Assembly: GCF_029227915.1 (NCBI RefSeq)
Contig: NC_079877.1
Coordinates: 16,292,851-16,356,850 of the forward strand
Direction of reading: 5' to 3'
DNA length: 64,000 nucleotides
Source of the DNA: Hydractinia symbiolongicarpus
Taxonomy: Eukaryota > Cnidaria > Hydrozoa > Anthoathecata > Hydractiniidae
The stretch's first letter is position 1; each line of letters begins with the position of its first letter. Both the position numbers and the translations under genes were made by a program. Shown one piece after another: positions 58,943-64,000 of this stretch. The notes beneath the pieces are model-generated. The model was not told the origin of the DNA. It did no database searches and saw only the letters and a program-made list of their open reading frames with translations.

Positions 58943-60164
58943 CCACGTATAGCACGGCAAAGCTAGCGGTTGCCGCAATGGCCATATACAGATGCTTGGC
59001 CGCATATCTCACGATAGTTGACGCTACCTTCAGAAAGAAGGAGACAACGGTACCAATGACTCCGGGTAACGCGGCCCTTGCCTTGCCTGCTAGGTATTTC
59101 AAGAAGTTTCCGAACCTTTCAAGCTGTTTCTTCACAAAGCCTTTTCCACCACCTCTCGCTGCACCTCCCCCTGTAGCACCTACCGAGGCACTTTTTCCCG
59201 TGACGGAGAGTATGATGGTGCTTATTAACAGCCCAATAGCAGACACTATACTCACTATAGTTAAACCCTGCTCCCTGAAGACGATTTTAAGCTTCTCGAG
59301 CAAAGGCATGTCATCTCCGGCGATTTTCATCAACCCAGCCTTGATATTCCCCAGATGCTTAAAAATCTCGGAGGAAATTAGTCCGTGTCTACCCAGTGCA
59401 ACCTATTTTTCTTCAAGTTTTCAATATCCTTCTCAAGTGTGTCAATGTCCTTATCCCTTTACCATCCGGCTTTCTGCTTTTTGATTTCGTTCACTTTATC
59501 CTCTTTTGTTTTGATATCACTACCATATGAAATATTTTTACCCTTCAATTTCTTAATATTATTCTGTAAGGTTTCAATTTCGAGCTTTAATCCTCCTATA
59601 TCAATGTCCTCGACGTCGTCGATGCCAGCAAACGAAGTATCTAAAAAAAACCCACATCATATGCAAAATTTTGATTACCCTCTATTGTTTCCATCTGAAT
59701 CATCTCACCCTCCTCCTCTTTACACGAAGCCTTCTCTTCACCCCTATTCAATACAAGAACATTAACCTCATTTTTGAGCTTCTGGGCCGTTGCCCTACTA
59801 CCCCTGTTAGGTGTTAGGTAGTCGGTAAAACTTAGGGCCTTGATACGCGTAGGACCTAAATCCTTTTCTATAGCTGTAATATCCCTTAGGTCACTGGCCT
59901 TAGTCGTAAGTACTATCTCTTTATAGACCTGTTCCCCATCCTATTTAAATGCTTGCCAAGCTCATTATAAAGGACGTCTACATCATCCTCTAAATTCTGT
60001 TCCCCCAGCCCCAATGTCAGTCGCCTACGTGTACCCAACTGCTGTCCTGGCGTTGAAATACCCGATGTTCCAGTGAGTTGCTGCGTTGACGGAGTATCTT
60101 CCTTATCATCCCTCCCACCCCTATCAAGACCATCTTCATTCGTAAATATCGGATTATCAGCCAT
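58930..60164 (-). pseudogene. virus-like element protein: disordered N-terminus, coiled coil, Gly-rich linker, membrane helices
   Basis: ATG at 60164, 30 bp from the divergent capsid gene. The first 80 residues are polar and acidic. The frame changes near 59935, 59640 and 59385, and there is an in-frame stop at 59459-59461. The region at about 59400-59620 is a clear coiled coil (Leu/Ile heptads, KLEIETLQNN-type). The last open part (from about 59333 down) has a hydrophobic helix (TIVSIVSAIGLLISTIIL), a Gly-rich linker (GGGAARGGGKG), an amphipathic basic helix and another hydrophobic helix. The exact end is uncertain because the reading frame runs past the palindrome. A structural or membrane-remodelling role is possible. 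The family is unnamed to me. Confidence 0.5.
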
Positions 60165-60194
60165 TTTATTAGAAGATTTCCTATATAATAAAAC
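60165..60194. promoter_or_regulatory. 30-bp divergent promoter interval
   Basis: Only 30 bases separate the start codons of the minus-strand gene (60162-60164) and the plus-strand capsid-like gene (60195-60197). The interval contains CCTATATAATA, an AT-rich TATA-like core. Confidence 0.4.
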
Positions 60195-61100
60195 ATGAGT
60201 ACATTCGGAACGACCCTAGACACCTACGCAGAAACGAAGCAGCTCCTCGGTATCAAGGGCAGAAACAGAGGGTTAAGATTAGCCATATACCCTTAACCAT
60301 CAATCAAAATCAAGACTTGTACGTTGATATGTCAAACATGCCCCAGAATGATGTCATGTTGTCATGTTGACCAGACGTTGACGGGAACCAACACGAAACG
60401 TACCATCGTCAGCAATATAGGCCTGGTGAAGAACCTGTGCATTAAGTTTGATGGGGAAGAAGTACAGAATATTAGCGAATACAACATTCTGGCAGTATAC
60501 GGGATTTGTGGTTAACCAAGTTTTATAGGGACAACAACCTCATATTAGAACGCATCAATCCCAGCGACGGAGCCATCCGGGCCTTACAGGTAAAAGCTAG
60601 CGATCATGTAGGTACCGATGAAGAAAAAGCTATTGCTGCCGCCTACGGGAACACATTTTGTGGGGTTCTCGGCAAGATGTTTGAGTTGACGAGGGATTTG
60701 CACTTTTATCCGGCAGGACTCCACGACAGGTTGCAATTCGTCCTGCATTTCTCACTATACGGTGACGTGATCAAGGAGGTACAGCAGCCTCGGGAAGCAC
60801 AGCAGCCAAGGCAGCCGATGCAATCTACAAAATTACAGATATTAAGCTAGAGTATGACAAGAATACCCATGAAGGTCTCGCGAGCGCTATGATGCCAAGG
60901 TTTGCAAGATTGGCTCTGCCCAATGAACGCATACTCCGTAGCAAGGTCGTGACTATGAAGAAATTGGATACCTCATACAACCTCCAAATTGATACCACGC
61001 GAAAAGCCTCAAAGGCGTCTTGCTACTCTTCATGGAACCCGGAAAAGTGAAGGCCTATGCTAGCGTTAATGAAGTCTTTTAAAATCCCAAGATCAACAAG
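60195..61100 (+). pseudogene. probable double-jelly-roll major capsid protein, N-terminal part, decayed
   Basis: The gene starts at ATG 60195. The reading frame changes near 60290, 60375, 60505, 60775 and 61005, and there is a stop at 61080-61082. Pieces include LDTYAETKQLLG, TINQNQDLYVDM, VSNIGLVKNLCIKFDG, LWLTKFYRDNNLIL, YGNTFCGVLGKMFELTRDL and LLLFMEPGKVKAYA. The beta-rich rhythm, position beside the integrase and similarity (by memory) to capsid proteins of cnidarian Polinton-like elements support the call. The C-terminal half is missing: the next bases already belong to the integrase, so an internal deletion has joined the two genes. No sequence search was possible. Confidence 0.5.
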
Positions 61101-61118
61101 ATTAGCGTCGCGGTGCAA

Positions 61119-61927
61119 AACGTATTGATTATCCGCATTTTACCATTACAAGACCTAATGAAATGCACCAATTTGATCTACTCTACATGCCACATGACAA
61201 ACTATATGGCAATACGCACAAGTACATTCTCACGGGTATTGACGTGGCTTCACGTTACAAAGTAGCTAGACCCCTGCGTACCAAAAAGGTTAGCGAGGTC
61301 GCGGAGATGATTAGGTACATTTACAAGGCAGGACCTCTACTTTACCCCAAAACCTTTCAGTGTTACAATGGTTCTGAATTCAAATCGGACATAACGAAGT
61401 ATCTAGAAAGCAAGGGGGTGAAGATTACGCGGGCTACCAGCAAATACATCACACATTTACAGCTTTTGTAGAGTCCTACAACAAGGTACTTGCGGGAAGG
61501 CTATTCAAACATCAGGATGCACAAGAGCTAGTCTCTGGTGAGCCTAGTACCATTTGGGTCAAGCACTTATACACCATCAAATCTCAATGATACCAAGATT
61601 GCCATGATTGAGCTGACTCCTAACAAGGGTATTAAGCTTGATGATGTCCCGCTTGCAAAACGTCAGCAATATGCCGAGGAAGAGCCTCTACCCGAGAATG
61701 GCTTGTATCTCTATCTCTTAAAGCCAAGAGAAGAACATGGGGACTCGAGAAGACGCGCCAGCGACGCCTTTTGGAGCAAAGGTAACTACAGGTTGGACCG
61801 TATTGTAGCGGTTAACCGTGTTTTATACTACTTAAAGGACAGTCCCGAAAGAAGCTTTGTCTCGGAGGAATTCATGCTGATCCCGAAGGATGTTGAAGTA
61901 CCTCCGGAGGGTGTTAAAGAATGGTGA
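61119..61927 (+). pseudogene. Polinton-type integrase (rve), N-terminally truncated and frameshifted
   Basis: Core motifs are MHQFDLLYMPHD, then ILTGIDVASRYKVA (first catalytic Asp), then FQCYNGSEFK. In the last, a Tyr codon (61365-61367) stands where the second catalytic Asp is expected. The frame changes near 61445, and the region with the third acidic residue (FVESYNK) is in another frame. A further change lies near 61540. The C-terminal domain (about 61590-61927) is open and ends with VLYYLKDSPERSF, FMLIPKDVEVPP and a final Trp before TGA. Integrases of this class insert Polinton-type elements into the genome. The N-terminal zinc-binding part is absent because of the deletion on its left. 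The protein cannot be active. Confidence 0.75.
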
Positions 61928-61963
61928 AGCAGGCGGTGGCACCGTCCCTCTTCAACCCCATAA

Positions 61964-61991
61964 TTTTAACTACTTATAATAGTAGTTAAAA
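61964..61991. terminator. gene-end hairpin 6, tail-to-tail junction
   Basis: TTTTAACTACT and AGTAGTTAAAA form a perfect 11-bp stem with loop TATAAT. It lies 36 bases after the integrase stop and 9 bases after the stop of the convergent minus-strand gene (62001-62003). Confidence 0.65.
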
Positions 61992-62000
61992 CTAGTCTGC

Positions 62001-62749
62001 CTAGTCATATAATGCCTGAAAACTCAAATCGCATAGCTCATCCCGAGTAAGATCGATAAGCCCAAAATGGTTCACGTAACGTTCCACATGTCCATTCTCC
62101 TCAAAACGATTAAAGGCGTGTATACCGTTGGGATTGTCGATGATAACAATCTCTTCGGATTTTGGGTAGTTGTCCCCGAACCATCTCCTTTTGGTAGGAA
62201 GAATACGTCTTTGAACACGCGCACAGTAGTAGAGGAGATGATGATACTCGTCATCCTCCCGTGAGGTATGTTTTCTATAAATCATGATGACGTTGTCCTT
62301 TCCAGGATCTTGAGCATGCGGTACATACCGTTCCTTAAGTGTTTCTACTTGTTGCTGGAGCTCATCACTCTCATCCCCGAGTGCCATGAGCTGGTTGTCC
62401 CTATCCTCAATTTCATCACCGAGTAAGGCCAGGGCCCCATCCCTGTCCTTCAGGGCCTGGCGATGCTCTTTAATTATATATATATATATATGACCTACGC
62501 ATAATTTCCAAAGCGCCCTCAAGCGTGACAAAAAGACGTCATGTCCATTTTTGCCTTACCAAGGGGGCATCTCGGAGATGTCCCCTTGGATCCTACTATT
62601 TCGGACGTGCTAGATATGAACGATGGAGCTTTGGTCATATTTTTAACCTTTTCGATTTCCAGGAAACGTCCCAAATCGGCACGTTTGAACATTTAATCAG
62701 GTTGATCCTGATTATTGGATAGGGACTCGATGGCTCCTGTGTTAAACAT
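62001..62749 (-). pseudogene. MSV199-type protein with coiled coil and DUF3627-like C-terminus, broken
   Basis: ATG at 62749. The N-terminal part contains FKRADLGRFLEI just after an in-frame stop (62693-62695). A frame change near 62540 and a TA dinucleotide run (62490-62512) disturb the middle. The remainder is open: a charged coiled coil (DRDGALALLGDEIEDRDNQL) and a C-terminal domain with ILPTKRRWFGDNYPKSEE, DNPNGIHAFNRFEE and NHFGLIDLT. This order (MSV199-like module, coiled coil, DUF3627-like) is known from proteins of large DNA viruses such as entomopox- and iridoviruses. It is of unknown function, perhaps DNA binding. The adjacent upstream gene shares the N-terminal module. Confidence 0.55.
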
Positions 62750-62816
62750 AACTTGCGACGAGATCTTTCTATTATAGTAACGCTTATCCAGAGGATTTCA
62801 ACGTGGTCATTCGGGA

Positions 62817-62850
62817 TAATTTTTACTACCCGCAGGAGTAGTGAAAATTA
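62817..62850. terminator. gene-end hairpin 7
   Basis: TAATTTTTACTAC and GTAGTGAAAATTA form a 13-bp stem with one mismatch. On the minus strand the first three bases of the stem (TAA, 62850-62848) are the ancestral stop codon of the nuclease gene. Confidence 0.6.
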
Positions 62851-63516
62851 GTGCCCGTCTAAGTCATGGTTCCCTAGGTTAATTTCAGCAAACACATAGC
62901 AGTAAATCTTGTTAATGATGTGAAAAATGGAGAGTTTGGGGGCATCGGGGTTTTATCGTGTAAAGGTGCATCCCAAGTCTTGCTTGATATGTTATTGTCT
63001 CTTTACCTCATAACCTATATCCCTATCAGCATGTCCAAATTCATCACATTCGATGGCTAAGCTATAGCTCGGGAAATACAGGTCGATCTTATATCCATCA
63101 ATATGATGCTGCGTCACCATATCTTCAACATCAAAAGCGGTGCGGATAGCGTTAAGGGTGCCGTCCTTCTTGGATAAAAGCTTTATGTTTTGAATTTCTA
63201 TACCACAACGCCTAGCAATTTTAATAGCATCCAAGCTCTTGCATCGAACCAAGATTTTTCTTAACGGCCTCGGCGGAAATAAATATATCGTGCTCATTTT
63301 TCCACCTCCCGGCATACCTGGGTGTGTGTAGTCGCCTGCCTTGCCTTCTATTTCCGCCCTCGATGTTATTATATGACGATCAAGGCCATACTGCCTAAAA
63401 ATTGGAATACCTAAAAACCTCCCCAAGTCAGCACGCTTGAAACGAGGTTGATTTTGCTTGTCGCATATGATTTCTACATGTGGAGTAAGCACCGTAACAA
63501 GTTTTTGGGAAGACAT
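62848..63516 (-). pseudogene. N-terminal module fused to a PD-(D/E)XK-type nuclease, truncated by stops
   Basis: ATG at 63516. Residues 26-37 (FKRADLGRFLGI) match the N-terminal module of the neighbouring gene. Residues 141-165 contain YKIDLYF and LAIECDEFGH, the D...E-x-D pattern of Vsr/DUF559-like endonucleases, in which the acidic residues bind the catalytic metal. A stop at 62992-62994 cuts the protein to 174 residues. The same frame continues beyond it with recognisable sequence and a second stop at 62953-62955, to a natural-looking end at 62848-62850 inside a hairpin. Such fusions occur in large DNA viruses and related elements. A role in homing, host DNA damage or element maintenance is possible but unproven. 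Confidence 0.6.
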
Positions 63517-63592
63517 CTTTTTTTTTCATATATTCGGGTAGATTGCTTGTATGGTCAGTCGAGAATCTTCCAATCTCTAGGGTGTTCCAATC

Positions 63593-64000
63593 TCACATAT
63601 AGGCATGCGTGCTTTGACTTTTCAGATCAGCCTTGATATCCGACCAGTCGGAGATCATGTTCGTCTCCTCATCGATTAGCCTCATGTCACTTCTCTCATG
63701 CCGGTACCACAAAAACAGGGCCTTTTTCTGCCTCCTCGGATTCTTGGGGAATGCAGTATCTTTGTCGCGATTATCAAGGCTTTCATCGGCTACGACGTCG
63801 TCAACCACAAACAACGTGTCCCCTCCTACCAACAATGAGGAGAGTTTTGGTATCCATTCAAACAGCTCATTTCCGGGGTCTATCATAAACACGTAGCCGT
63901 CCTTCCAAAGTGAGGTCCTTTCCAAATAGGTGGTATTCCACCGTAGGGTAGGGCACAAGATGATGATATTGTGATAGTGTTTTTTATACTCATTTTCCAG
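63593..64000 (-). CDS. packaging ATPase (FtsK/HerA, A32-like), C-terminal part, cut by window edge
   Basis: The frame is open from the right edge to a stop at 63593-63595. Visible parts are an NIIILCPTLRWNTTY strand-loop typical of the region after Walker A, then LFVVDDVVADESL, a Walker B strand ending in two Asp. A Trp-Tyr-Arg-His-Glu-Arg stretch and a polar tail follow. Walker A would lie outside the window. Such ATPases pump DNA into capsids and are found in Polintons, virophages and large DNA viruses. No break is visible in the part present. It is followed after 77 bases by the nuclease gene on the same strand. Confidence 0.65.
   Translation of the reverse strand: MENEYKKHYHNIIILCPTLRWNTTYLERTSLWKDGYVFMIDPGNELFEWIPKLSSLLVGGDTLFVVDDVVADESLDNRDKDTAFPKNPRRQKKALFLWYRHERSDMRLIDEETNMISDWSDIKADLKSQSTHAYM

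Larger units (their letters stand above)
55000..64000. mobile_element. decayed Polinton/Maverick-type virus-like element (continues past right edge)
   Basis: From about 55.0 kb the sequence becomes visibly richer in G+C than the host DNA and is packed with short ORFs on both strands. The set comprises a retroviral-type integrase, FtsK/HerA-like ATPase, probable jelly-roll capsid proteins, an MSV199-type protein and a nuclease. It matches the Polinton/Maverick and related virus-like elements of animals. Nearly every long gene has frameshifts or stops, so this copy is old and inactive. Protein-primed DNA polymerase and the second end are not in the window. The left boundary is not fixed: no terminal inverted repeat or 6-bp duplication could be recognised, and it probably lies between 54.8 and 55.02 kb. 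Confidence 0.8.

Noticed and set aside
58912-59765. Plus-strand ORFs of 126-190 codons
   Set aside because: They are shadows of the minus-strand coiled-coil/membrane gene, which has convincing composition and continues across breaks.
1-64000. tRNA, rRNA genes and CRISPR arrays
   Set aside because: No B-box-like GGTTCGAATCC, rRNA segment or regularly spaced repeat array was seen by eye. A tRNAscan run would be needed to exclude tRNAs fully.

Overview
The window is nuclear DNA of an animal, most likely a cnidarian and perhaps a hydrozoan. It is AT-rich with long intergenic spaces. Its genes carry GT-AG introns, and it holds a BEL/Pao retrotransposon remnant, many small foldback DNA transposons, a TNF-family ligand and a decayed Polinton-like element. 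The cnidarian call is inference from gene style and repeat types, not from a marker gene.

Layout: 1-2.3 kb is the 3' end of a broken BEL/Pao element with a probable 3' LTR. About 2.3-14.5 kb is mostly gene-poor and repeat-rich. At 14.58-18.41 kb (+) lies a complete 12-exon hydroxymethylbilane synthase gene (haem pathway), reconstructed exon by exon. At 20.2-21.4 kb (-) is an acyltransferase-like gene with an uninterrupted coding region. At 27.3-30.1 kb (-) is a 4-exon TNF superfamily ligand whose exons join in phase. At 34.5 and 43.8 kb (-) are two single-exon paralogues of a family I do not recognise. Both carry an RxRSxTLP site that fits the Akt and mode-1 14-3-3 consensus. Between and after them are terminal-inverted-repeat elements, including one with a HIRAN-like ORF, and tandem repeats.

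From about 55.0 kb to the right edge the composition changes (more G+C, compact ORFs on both strands). This stretch is the remnant of a large virus-like Polinton/Maverick-type element. It holds an FtsK/HerA-like packaging ATPase cut by the window edge, a fused N-terminal-module nuclease, an MSV199/DUF3627-like protein, a retroviral-type integrase, a probable major capsid protein, membrane and coiled-coil proteins, and several small ORFs. Most of these genes carry frameshifts or stops. No DNA polymerase is visible in the window.

The most interesting signal is that most gene ends in this element coincide with a short palindrome. In several cases the stop codon lies inside or directly beside the stem. 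This resembles the hairpin-linked transcript ends known in mimiviruses. The second is the paralogous pair of disordered proteins with the conserved 14-3-3-type site.
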